Shown here: in pieces, positions 14,519 through 21,657 of the stretch
How the letters are laid out: every line of letters begins with the position of its first letter
Position numbering within the stretch: position 1 is the first letter of the stretch
Assembly (NCBI GenBank): GCA_964526735.1
Contig: CAZGLO010000051.1
Location: forward strand, 1-24,923
Direction: 5' to 3'
Source of the DNA: JAAUSY01 sp964526735
Lineage (GTDB): Bacteria > Chloroflexota > Chloroflexia > Chloroflexales > Chloroflexaceae
Length of the DNA stretch: 24,923 nt
Translations under genes and position numbers: made by a program
Notes under the pieces: model-generated
The model's input: only the letters and a program-made list of their open reading frames with translations
The model's database searches: none
Told to the model about the DNA's origin: nothing

Positions 14519-16009
14519 CTAATTAGCTCTTCCTTGCTCTGCCTTGAGCCGGGCAATCAACCCCTGCAATGCCGTGTATGATGGGCGGGGTGACCAGTCG
14601 CCGTTGAGGATGCCGAAGGAGGCTTGCTCATGGAGCGGCTGCGGGGGGTTGGCCTGCTGCCACGTCACGGCGAAGTTGAGGTTCCACAGGAACATATTCC
14701 CCAGCCACGGGTAGTTTTCATATGAATACTCCACCGCCCGCGTAATGAAGTCGGCCTGCTCCTCAAAGGTAATCTGGTTGCCGAACTCGTAGCCGGGTGT
14801 CTCATTCTCCGTCGCCCACCCATACTCCGTGATCCACATATCGTGATCGGCCATCCCGTGCTCTTCCATCACCTTGCGCACATTCTCAATGTGGCGGAAA
14901 TAGAAGGTGCTATGGTCTGTCCACCCCTCGGCGGTGCTAGGGTTGTCGGGCCAAAGCGTCTCTGGGGGGTTGGCGGAGCCGCCAGGATGCACCGCCTGGA
15001 TATCGAAATAGTCGTGGATAATGCCGTCCTTGTATGTATACATCGCCTTGTAATACTCAAGGTCGGACAGCGCGACAGATGGCTCCGTGTGGCCGGTTGA
15101 GGAGGGCGCACCCGCCAACACAAACGCATTGGGGTTGACCGCCTTGATGCGCTTGTAGCTCTCCATCAAAATCTCAACGTAGTGTCCGGCATCTTCGGGG
15201 ACAATCCGGCCACCGGTTTCGTGCGCCAAGTTCTGCTCATTCCAAATCTCGTAGGCTTGGATCTTATCGCCGTAGCGCTCTGCCATCGCCTGCACAAAGT
15301 TGCCAAGTGCGGCGGGGTCTTCGGGCAGACCATTGGTGGGGTTGTAGAAGTCTGGCGATTGAACAACACTAATCAACAATTTCAGGCCGTGCTCGTTGGT
15401 CGAATTGACGATGGTATCGAGGTGATCCCACACATATTCACCCGGGTTGGGGCCTTCGGTGTCCTTCCACACAATCTGCTGCCGTATCCAATCGAAACCG
15501 GCATTCTTCGTCAATTGCAGGACGCGGTCGTGGTCGGTGTAATAGAGGTGCACCACCACGCCAAAGTTGAGGTGTTGGGTATGGAGCGGTATTTCACTCC
15601 CTCCCGTCTGGCCCGCCTGGCCAGTTTGCTCTCCCTGGCCCACGGGGACGGCTGGAATAGCCGCTATTGCCGTTGGGTCGGCTGGCACGGCTCCCGTGTC
15701 GCCATCGGGAATTTCGGTTGATACCGGCTGGAGTTCGACCGGAGTTGGTATTTCAACCTCGGGTTGTGTGGCGGGTTGGGTCAAGGGGACAGTCGGCTCA
15801 ATGGCGGACGGGATGGTTGGCGTCATAGGGTCGGTCGTGGTTATCGGTTCAGTCGCGGCGGGCATGGTCGCGGTGGATGGTTCTTCAGCGTCGCCCTCTA
15901 TGGTGTCTGATGATTCTCCCCCGCCGCCGCAGGCTGCGAGCATAAGCGCCGTGACGAGCACCAGTACTCCTATCATCCGCCACCAGACCGTATTCTTGGT
16001 TGCAAACAT
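14519..16009 (-). CDS. Lipid-anchored glycoside hydrolase-like protein, clan GH-A TIM barrel
   Basis: The 496-residue protein begins with a lipoprotein signal (LMLAAC, Cys27) and a Thr/Pro/Gln-rich spacer to about residue 140. The following barrel matches the GH5/GH39-like layout: 'GFDWIRQQIVWKD' early, 'YEIWNEQN' with the predicted acid/base Glu258, 'VHPGGSANPP', and 'WITEYGW' with the predicted nucleophile Glu395, then 'WNLNFAV' and 'GDWSPRPSYTALQGLIA'. It therefore probably cleaves, or at least binds, a glycan at the cell surface; the sugar is unknown. The ATG has no strong ribosome binding site. It is the second of a minus-strand pair with a clearly related secreted protein, and the two converge with the ruvC group. 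Confidence 0.88.
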   Translation of the reverse strand: MFATKNTVWWRMIGVLVLVTALMLAACGGGGESSDTIEGDAEEPSTATMPAATEPITTTDPMTPTIPSAIEPTVPLTQPATQPEVEIPTPVELQPVSTEIPDGDTGAVPADPTAIAAIPAVPVGQGEQTGQAGQTGGSEIPLHTQHLNFGVVVHLYYTDHDRVLQLTKNAGFDWIRQQIVWKDTEGPNPGEYVWDHLDTIVNSTNEHGLKLLISVVQSPDFYNPTNGLPEDPAALGNFVQAMAERYGDKIQAYEIWNEQNLAHETGGRIVPEDAGHYVEILMESYKRIKAVNPNAFVLAGAPSSTGHTEPSVALSDLEYYKAMYTYKDGIIHDYFDIQAVHPGGSANPPETLWPDNPSTAEGWTDHSTFYFRHIENVRKVMEEHGMADHDMWITEYGWATENETPGYEFGNQITFEEQADFITRAVEYSYENYPWLGNMFLWNLNFAVTWQQANPPQPLHEQASFGILNGDWSPRPSYTALQGLIARLKAEQGRAN

Positions 16010-16054
16010 GGCAATATGTCTTTCTATTCAGTTGCGCTGTTCAGAGTGCACAGA

Positions 16055-16093
16055 GAGGGTGGGTACCCCCAAGGCGAGGATAATGCCACCCTC
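16055..16093. repeat. Inverted repeat in the leader between the two hydrolase genes
   Basis: GAGGGTGG (16055-16062) is perfectly complementary to CCACCCTC (16086-16093) with a 23-nt loop that itself contains GGGTACCC. It lies in the 147-bp gap before the lipoprotein hydrolase gene. No T run follows on either strand, so it is not a standard terminator. Confidence 0.5.
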
Positions 16094-16156
16094 CTGTACA
16101 CAAACGCTGTCTATCGCTGTATTTTCGATGTTTTTAGCGCTTCTTCATCCCTGTGA

Positions 16157-17956
16157 TTACTCTTTGGGCATCGACTGGATAGCTATCCACGCTGGCCGTG
16201 GTGACCAGTCGCCGTTGAGGACACTGAACGATGCTTGCTCGTGGGTCTCGTTGTTGTGTTCGCCCTTCCACGCGACCGAGAAGTTCAAGTTCCAGAGGAA
16301 CATTGCCCCAACCCACGGTGCGTACTTGTAGCGACCCATCTCAAAGGCCTCCACAATCCAATCAGCCTGTTGCTGCAGCGAGATGCTGTTGCCATACTCA
16401 TAACCGGGCGTATCATTTGCCGTTGCCCAGCCAAATTCCGTAATCCAGATCTGGAGGTCGCCACGGCCCGCATCGACCATCGCTTGGCGAATATCCTCGA
16501 CCCGCCGGAAGTAGAATTCGCGGCTGTTTTGCCAGTGGGGGCCGGGGCCGGGGTTGTCTGGCCAGAGGGTGGAAGGCGGGTTGTAGTGGCCACCCGGGTG
16601 CACGCCAATCGCATCTGCGCGGAACTTGGGGTTCTTGAGCATATCGTTGACGAAGGTGACATCGCTAATGGCAATATCTGCGCGGTTGGTCTCTGTGGAG
16701 GTTGGCGCGCCACTCACGACGATAGCATAGGGGTCGTTGGCCTTGATGGCGTTGTAAGCATCGTGGAGCATATCAACATAGTAGTTGGTATCGGCAACCA
16801 CGCCTCCCACACCGCCGTCGCGGCTGCAGTCACCACCGTTTTCACACGCACGGTTCTGCTCATTCCAAATCTCATAGGCTTGCACTTTGCCTTGGTAACG
16901 TGCTGCCATCTTGCCCATAAAGTCGGCAAAGGTGCTGAAGTGGTGCCGCGATGGAAGACCATGTGAACCGTTATCTGTCGCCCACGTTGGCGATTTCACC
17001 ACGCTGATGAGCAGCTTCATATCGGCGTCGTGCACATCCTGGACAATGTCGTCTAGCTCTGCCCAGTAGATCGCACCAGAAATGTCGTGCAGGTCGCCCC
17101 ACACCACTTGCTGCCGTATCCAGTCGACACCCGACTCCTTGGAGAGGGTGAGCGCGCGCTTGCGGTCTTGCCAAGCAGCCCCGTCAAGGTAGAGCGTGGC
17201 ATTGTAGCCATAGGCGAAGGGGTGTGGCAAGGTCTCGTGGGCGGCGTGGTAGTCGAATGCCGGGTTAGTAGCGTGGTGCTTCTCAGCATATTCCTTGCCA
17301 AGCAGGCCAAGCAAGATCTGATATTGTGGATCTTCAATCTCGGGGTGCCACTCCATGCGTTGGCGCTCGAAGTATTGCACCCAATAGGTTTGGCCGTCGG
17401 TCGCATTGACCTCTTGGAACTGCTCCGAAATGGGGTAGCCAAAGACCCCAAGGCCGCCATTCTCGTAGAAGAAGGTGCGGAACGGCGCAGGCTCATCCTT
17501 CAGCGTGTGTTGCGTTTCCCCAAACCACGTGCCATCACCCGGGTCGCCGACGGGCTGGAACCCGGCTTCGCCCTCGCGGCCCTGCGCGGCCAATTTACCC
17601 ATCAGGCGGCCAAGGACGTAGTATTGATTGCCCTCTTTGCCATAGTTTTCGGGGTGCTCTTCCAAGACACCGCGCTCAAAGTATTGGACGCGGTAGTATT
17701 GCCCTGGATTGGTGAAGCTTTCTTCGACAAATGGCTCCGAAATGGGCATCCCAAGCAAGAACATAGCGTTGGGCGTGCTCTGCCACTTCTGCAAAAACCA
17801 GTTGACCGCGCTGTGTCCTGTTTCGGGGAAGAAGTGCGCGCGGTAGGGAGGGTAGGTCTCAGGCACATCCTGCTGGGCCTGGCCCGACTGCGGCCACGCG
17901 ACGAGGGATGTCACGACCGCAACGAGTAATACGAGTGATACAAATCGCTTGATCAT
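16157..17956 (-). CDS. Secreted glycoside hydrolase-like protein with two N-terminal HPEN-type repeats
   Basis: The protein is about 599 residues long. A signal peptide ends near GQA|QQ (residue 27). Two related modules follow: 'LGMPISEPFVEE...VQYFERGVLEEHPEN' at about 65-105 and 'FGYPISEQFQEV...VQYFERQRMEWHPE' at about 170-210, a repeat common in secreted Chloroflexota proteins and probably a cell-wall or glycan-binding unit. The clan GH-A-like barrel (about 250-599) has 'GVDWIRQQVVWGD', 'YEIWNEQN' (Glu366, acid/base) and 'WITEFGW' (Glu507, nucleophile), closely paralleling the neighbouring lipoprotein. I prefer the ATG at 17956: AGGAG lies 9 nt before it, against 3 nt before the GTG at 17962. 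An 'NGGDCSRDGGVGG' insert after the first catalytic Glu is not in the paralogue. Confidence 0.88.
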   Translation of the reverse strand: MIKRFVSLVLLVAVVTSLVAWPQSGQAQQDVPETYPPYRAHFFPETGHSAVNWFLQKWQSTPNAMFLLGMPISEPFVEESFTNPGQYYRVQYFERGVLEEHPENYGKEGNQYYVLGRLMGKLAAQGREGEAGFQPVGDPGDGTWFGETQHTLKDEPAPFRTFFYENGGLGVFGYPISEQFQEVNATDGQTYWVQYFERQRMEWHPEIEDPQYQILLGLLGKEYAEKHHATNPAFDYHAAHETLPHPFAYGYNATLYLDGAAWQDRKRALTLSKESGVDWIRQQVVWGDLHDISGAIYWAELDDIVQDVHDADMKLLISVVKSPTWATDNGSHGLPSRHHFSTFADFMGKMAARYQGKVQAYEIWNEQNRACENGGDCSRDGGVGGVVADTNYYVDMLHDAYNAIKANDPYAIVVSGAPTSTETNRADIAISDVTFVNDMLKNPKFRADAIGVHPGGHYNPPSTLWPDNPGPGPHWQNSREFYFRRVEDIRQAMVDAGRGDLQIWITEFGWATANDTPGYEYGNSISLQQQADWIVEAFEMGRYKYAPWVGAMFLWNLNFSVAWKGEHNNETHEQASFSVLNGDWSPRPAWIAIQSMPKE

Positions 17957-18031
17957 ATCCACTATCTCCTAAATGGTGTTTGTTATGTGCTTGGTATCCT
18001 GAATATGCCAATGGTACTATTGCGCAAATAC

Positions 18032-18040
18032 AGTATAACA
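18032..18040 (-). promoter_or_regulatory. Possible extended -10 promoter for the secreted hydrolase gene
   Basis: Minus strand TGtTATACT at 18040-18032 resembles an extended -10; no convincing -35 box is present. It implies a leader of about 70 nt ending at the AGGAG site. Confidence 0.4.
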
Positions 18041-18125
18041 AAGACACATCATCTGTACGATGAACAGATTCTGACAAATCTATCACGATTTCCTATGACG
18101 AGAGAGAGGGGAACACACACATAAA

Positions 18126-18147
18126 GCCCTCCGCAGGAGCAAAGGGC
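18126..18147 (-). terminator. Possible terminator after the TIGR00725-family gene
   Basis: On the minus strand GCCCT (18147-18143) pairs with AGGGC (18130-18126), with an inner CTCC/GGAG alternative, followed by TTTATGTG. It lies about 16 nt past the stop codon. The T tract is short. Confidence 0.4.
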
Positions 18148-18162
18148 GTCTATAGGCAAGAT

Positions 18163-18669
18163 CTATGGGTGCGAACAGAGTTCGAGCGCACGTGAGACCG
18201 CGTCGGAAGCGGTAGATACCGAATGAATATGGTGATGGCCTTCGGAAGAGGTGCCAAGATCCCACGTCTGCAGTCCAACTACGTGCCGCCCATTTTTGCG
18301 AGCGATGGCAATCTCTGAGAGTGTGCCATACCCGCCGCTGATGGCGATGATTACGTGGGCTGTTTGCACCAATATAACATTGCGTGCATGCCCCATACCC
18401 GTTGGTATAGCGAGATGGACGTGGGGGTTTGCGGCAGTCGCATCGTCGGTAGGCAAAACACCTATCGTAAACCCTCCGTGCTGTGCCGCACCACGGCAGG
18501 CCGCTTCCATTACCCCGCCAAGCCCGCCACAGACAAGCCACGCCCCGCGCTCTGCGATGGCACGGCCAACGTCTTCTGCGAGGGCAGCCGTCGCCTCATC
18601 GCACGTCCCGGCTCCACAAATCCCGATGATAGGTGGTTGTTGCGGATACTCTCGCTTTCGCAATAGCAC
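18163..18669 (-). CDS. TIGR00725 family / LOG-like Rossmann nucleotide-binding protein
   Basis: The 168-residue protein has the SLOG/LOG family pattern: 'IIGICGAGTCDE' at about 14-25, 'GRAIAERGAWLVCGGLGGVMEAACRGA' at about 35-61, 'GFTIGVLPTDD', 'ARNVILVQTAHVIIAISGGYGTLSEIAIA' at about 95-123 and 'VVGLQTW'. The 'GG.GGVM.A..RGA' and 'GG.GTL.EI' loops bind nucleotide-like ligands. Length fits TIGR00725 proteins (lysine decarboxylase-like, YvdD relatives), whose true substrates are mostly unclear; cytokinin-type phosphoribohydrolase activity is known only for the related LOG proteins. The start is taken as GTG at 18669; the binding site AGAAAGA is weak. It has its own good promoter just upstream. 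Confidence 0.85.
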   Translation of the reverse strand: MLLRKREYPQQPPIIGICGAGTCDEATAALAEDVGRAIAERGAWLVCGGLGGVMEAACRGAAQHGGFTIGVLPTDDATAANPHVHLAIPTGMGHARNVILVQTAHVIIAISGGYGTLSEIAIARKNGRHVVGLQTWDLGTSSEGHHHIHSVSTASDAVSRALELCSHP

Positions 18670-18711
18670 TCTTTCTACATTACCAAACTACGTTACCAAA
18701 AAACCCGCGTT

Positions 18712-18740
18712 ATTATAGATTGACAAACGAAGGTCGTCAA
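18712..18740 (-). promoter_or_regulatory. Promoter of the TIGR00725-family gene
   Basis: Minus strand -35 TTGACG (18740-18735) and a perfect -10 TATAAT (18717-18712) are 17 bp apart. Transcription would start near 18705, giving a leader of about 35 nt. Confidence 0.8.
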
Positions 18741-18823
18741 GCGGGGGAGTGGTGTCGTATGGTATCGTATCGTGTTGAAATCGTGTATATGTGTGGGAAA
18801 TATAGGCAAAAAGAAGAAAAATA

Positions 18824-18899
18824 TGGAGCGGGAGACGGGACTCGAACCCGCGACCGTCTGCTTGGGAAGCAGATGCGCTACCAACTGCGCTACTCCCGC
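18824..18899 (-). tRNA. tRNA-Gly (anticodon CCC)
   Basis: The minus strand gives acceptor GCGGGAG (18899-18893) with CTCCCGC (18834-18828), D stem GCGC/GCGC, anticodon stem TCTGC/GCAGA with loop TTCCCAA (anticodon CCC, reading GGG), T arm CGGGTTCGAGTCCCG, discriminator T and an encoded CCA. Readings of this DNA as protein on the other strand yield the well-known false 'GLEPAT...RCATNCATPA' peptide, so no gene starts here. Downstream the minus strand is T-rich (TTTTTCTTCTTTTT) but has no hairpin. Confidence 0.97.
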
Positions 18900-18916
18900 T
18901 CTCAATGAGCAGCATC

Positions 18917-18945
18917 ATCTTAGCACGAACCGCGGTGTCTGTCAA
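18917..18945 (-). promoter_or_regulatory. Promoter of tRNA-Gly
   Basis: Minus strand perfect -35 TTGACA (18945-18940), 17-bp spacer ending in TGc, and -10 TAAGAT (18922-18917). The start would be near 18910, about 10 nt before the mature tRNA. Confidence 0.9.
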
Positions 18946-18997
18946 GATGGCAATTTCCCCGGTTTTCCCCGGTTCTCTGCTTCACGGCCCAGAATGG

Positions 18998-19026
18998 TTC
19001 TCATCCCAAGCACCATGTGGTACCAT
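18998..19026 (+). promoter_or_regulatory. Promoter of the glycan gene cassette
   Basis: -35-like TTCTCA (18998-19003), a 17-bp spacer ending in TGg, and -10 TACCAT (19021-19026). The expected start, about 7 nt past the -10, coincides with the ATG at 19033, which would make the mRNA leaderless. Confidence 0.5.
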
Positions 19027-19032
19027 ACATCT

Positions 19033-20265
19033 ATGATAACACCGCAATCGCGAAAAGAGATAGTACTTAACCGTTGGGGGGTTGTGCTTGCCATTGTGTG
19101 GGTGGGCATTGTTTCCCTGACCCTCGATCCCAATTACGATGATTTCGAGCGATATTGGCAAGCCGCAGTGGATCTGCAATGGTTCGGTGATCCATACGTG
19201 ACCCGCCTGGATTACTTCTACCCGCCTCTGTTTGTGTATTTTATCCAGCCATTTGCCTTGTTATCACATGAAACGGGCCAAATCATCTGGCTCATTATCA
19301 ATGCTATTATTTTGGCAAGTTTTTTGATTCTCTGCCTACAGACAAACGAGTCACGGCTTGTGTATCGCTACTGGGGATTGATTGTCCTCGTGATGACGGT
19401 AGCACCTCCTACTCGTGTCAGCCTGCAGCTCGGCCAGGTCAGTATTTTGGTTGCACTTGCCTTGATTGCGGTATTTCTTCTGGCGAGGTCGAACCCAGCT
19501 ACGGCAGGAGGCATTTTAGCACTCATCAGCCTTATCCGCATTAATCCTGCTCTTATGGGGTTCTATTATTTGTTTCGCCGCCCGCGCCGGGTAGTGATGT
19601 GGGCTGTGGGGATCGGAATAGCTTTAGTTGTGGGGTCACTTTTTCTTTATGGCACAGGCCCCTATGAGAGTTATATTACCAATATTGTGCAGCAGAATGC
19701 GACAGGAGAAGGTGTTTACCCTTTTACCGCACAGCATAATATTTCAATTGCAGGGTTTTGGTACCGGCTATTCACCGAAAGCCCTTACACCATTCCTATC
19801 ACCCACAACCCAACCTCCGCCCAATGGTTGACGACACTGACGAGTCTTATCGTGGTGGCTGTGTGCATATGGGCCGCGCAGCGTGGTAAAAAACATGGTA
19901 CGATCATCGAGGAAGGATTGCGTTATAGCGTGTGGTTGTGCGGGATGATGTTGCTCTTCCCCACCAATGGCTATTATAACTTGGTCATCCTGCTCTTTCC
20001 ATTCTTGTGGATCATGTGGTTGTTGGAGCGGCGGCGCAATAACCTCGCACGTATATGGCTTGCTGTTGCCACCGCCCTCGTCTGCATTCCCCCTGGGTGG
20101 GAGACATTCCACCCCGCCGCCTACCAATGGCTGCATACTGGCTGGGGCGTCTTCTTCCTAACGCCGTCGTTCTATGGCACATTACTCTACCTCATCATTT
20201 TGGTGTGGTTGATTGCAGAATATTCCTATCGCCCAACATACTTGGCTGAGCAGCAGAGTGAGTGA
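19033..20265 (+). CDS. GT87-like polytopic membrane glycosyltransferase (DUF2029)
   Basis: The 410-residue protein has about ten membrane helices and the GT87 pattern: 'DFERYWQAAVDLQWFGDPY' in the first extracytoplasmic loop, with the Asp expected for polyprenyl-phosphate sugar use, 'DYFYPPLFVYFIQPF' (the YPP motif), 'RVSLQLGQVSILVALALIAVFLL', 'LISLIRINPALMGFYYLF' and a late 'HNISIAGFWYRLF'. Such enzymes (PimE type) move mannose or other sugars from a polyprenyl phosphate outside the membrane. I chose the ATG at 19033, just before the first helix; longer in-frame starts at 18994 and 19015 lie in the promoter, and any further extension would run through the antisense strand of tRNA-Gly. It is followed by a GT4 gene 12 nt later. 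Confidence 0.85.
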   Translation: MITPQSRKEIVLNRWGVVLAIVWVGIVSLTLDPNYDDFERYWQAAVDLQWFGDPYVTRLDYFYPPLFVYFIQPFALLSHETGQIIWLIINAIILASFLILCLQTNESRLVYRYWGLIVLVMTVAPPTRVSLQLGQVSILVALALIAVFLLARSNPATAGGILALISLIRINPALMGFYYLFRRPRRVVMWAVGIGIALVVGSLFLYGTGPYESYITNIVQQNATGEGVYPFTAQHNISIAGFWYRLFTESPYTIPITHNPTSAQWLTTLTSLIVVAVCIWAAQRGKKHGTIIEEGLRYSVWLCGMMLLFPTNGYYNLVILLFPFLWIMWLLERRRNNLARIWLAVATALVCIPPGWETFHPAAYQWLHTGWGVFFLTPSFYGTLLYLIILVWLIAEYSYRPTYLAEQQSE

Positions 20266-20277
20266 AAGAGGATATCC

Positions 20278-21657
20278 ATGCACCCGTCCCTACCCAACTC
20301 ACATTCACCTCAGCACCTGCCCGCGCATCCGCTGACCATCCATATGCTTGCCCCCTTCGGGATACGGCCAAAGGGGACGTTAGCGGTACGGATGCTCCCA
20401 CTTGCGCAGGCGTTGCATCGTCAAGGACACCATGTTCAAATTATTGCCCCCGCCGTGCACAATCCTCAAGATGCTGGTCGCTCTGATGAGTATGATGGCG
20501 TGACGGTGGTGCATACCGCTGCTCCGTGTGCATCGTCGGTGGTGCAGGCAGGAATTGGTAGCGCGCGGACGGTGTGGGAATTGCTATCGCTGACAACCAC
20601 GCCCCATCCAGGTAACCCACATGGCCCACAGAGGCCAGACATCATTCATCTTTTCAAGCCAAAGGGGTATAGTGGACTGGCGGTGCGCCTACTGCAAGCC
20701 CTCCAAAAAGTGCCATTTTCCCGCCATCAGCCACCAATAGTCGTTGATACGGACGATTGGGAAGGGTGGGGCGGGTGGAATGATCTCCTCCCCTACCCTC
20801 ACCTGGCCAAGCAGCTCTTTGCATGGCAAGAGTATGACCTACCGCGCCGCGCCCACGCAGTGACGGTGGCAAGCCGGACGTTGCAAGCACAAATATGGGG
20901 GTTTGGGGTCAATCCAGAGCGTGTTTTCTACTTGCCCAATGGCGTATCACCCAATTCTGCGCTTCCTTCCGACACACCAGATCCATCTTCTCAACCCTCT
21001 CCTGCCAACCAACCGAAAAACAGCCCACACAACGACCCAAACGATTGCCCAACGATATTGCTCTACACGCGCTTTTGGGAATTTGATGTCGTGGATCTCA
21101 TTCCCGCGCTGATTGTTCTGGTACAGCGTATTCCCGATGTGCGTATCTTGGTGATTGGCAAGGGCGAGCGCGGCGAAGAGCAACTCCTGCTACAATTGGC
21201 GGAACGTGCAGGCATTCGCTCCGCAATTGACTACCGTGGATGGGTGGACGCGGCGGCTATTCCGACCTTCCTTGCTTCGGCAGATGTGGCATTGGCCCCT
21301 ATGAACGACACGTTGATTAATCGGTCGCGATGTTCGGTCAAGCTGCTGGAGATGATGGATGCGGGCTTGCCGATTGTCGCCGCGAATGTGGGGCAAGTCG
21401 CCGAATACCTTGAAGATGGTCAGAGTGGGTTGCTCGTCCCGGCGGGAGATATGGCAGCACTTGCGCGTGCTGCTGTGATGCTGGTGTATGATGTGCCACT
21501 ACGTAGACGATTGGGCCGTGGTGGCCAAGAACGTGCCCGGACGCTCTTTTCGTGGGATCGCATTGCTACCGTTGCTGCGCAGGTATATGACTATTGTCTC
21601 GCACCCAAGAGAGCCTCAGCAACGAAGGCAACGAAAGTAACCAAAGGACGTGCATGA
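20278..21657 (+). CDS. Glycosyltransferase family 4 protein
   Basis: The 459-residue cytoplasmic GT-B enzyme has 'HMLAPFGIRPKGTLAVRMLPLAQALHRQGHHVQIIAP' (N-terminal acceptor domain), 'IVVDTDDWEGWGGW' and 'AVTVASRTLQAQIWGFGVNPERVFYLPNGV' (interdomain region) and, in the C-terminal sugar-nucleotide domain, 'ILVIGKGERGEEQLLLQLAERAG', 'YRGWVDAAAIPTFLASADVALAP', and 'KLLEMMDAGLPIVAANVGQVAEYLEDGQSGLLVPAGD', which has the E-x7-E-like region. A Pro/Ser/Asn-rich insert (about 228-257) separates the domains and is probably a disordered loop. GAGGA lies 6-8 nt before the ATG. It overlaps the ligase-like gene by ATGA. Confidence 0.92.
   Translation: MHPSLPNSHSPQHLPAHPLTIHMLAPFGIRPKGTLAVRMLPLAQALHRQGHHVQIIAPAVHNPQDAGRSDEYDGVTVVHTAAPCASSVVQAGIGSARTVWELLSLTTTPHPGNPHGPQRPDIIHLFKPKGYSGLAVRLLQALQKVPFSRHQPPIVVDTDDWEGWGGWNDLLPYPHLAKQLFAWQEYDLPRRAHAVTVASRTLQAQIWGFGVNPERVFYLPNGVSPNSALPSDTPDPSSQPSPANQPKNSPHNDPNDCPTILLYTRFWEFDVVDLIPALIVLVQRIPDVRILVIGKGERGEEQLLLQLAERAGIRSAIDYRGWVDAAAIPTFLASADVALAPMNDTLINRSRCSVKLLEMMDAGLPIVAANVGQVAEYLEDGQSGLLVPAGDMAALARAAVMLVYDVPLRRRLGRGGQERARTLFSWDRIATVAAQVYDYCLAPKRASATKATKVTKGRA

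Noticed and set aside
14517..14528. 12-bp palindrome AGCTAATTAGCT at the end of the hydrolase gene
   Set aside because: Short, AT-rich, overlapping the stop codon, without a T run; likely chance.
18772..19032. Long in-frame N-terminal extension of the GT87-like gene
   Set aside because: It is the antisense translation of tRNA-Gly and its promoter; the 'GLEPAT..RCATNCATPA' peptide is a known annotation artefact.
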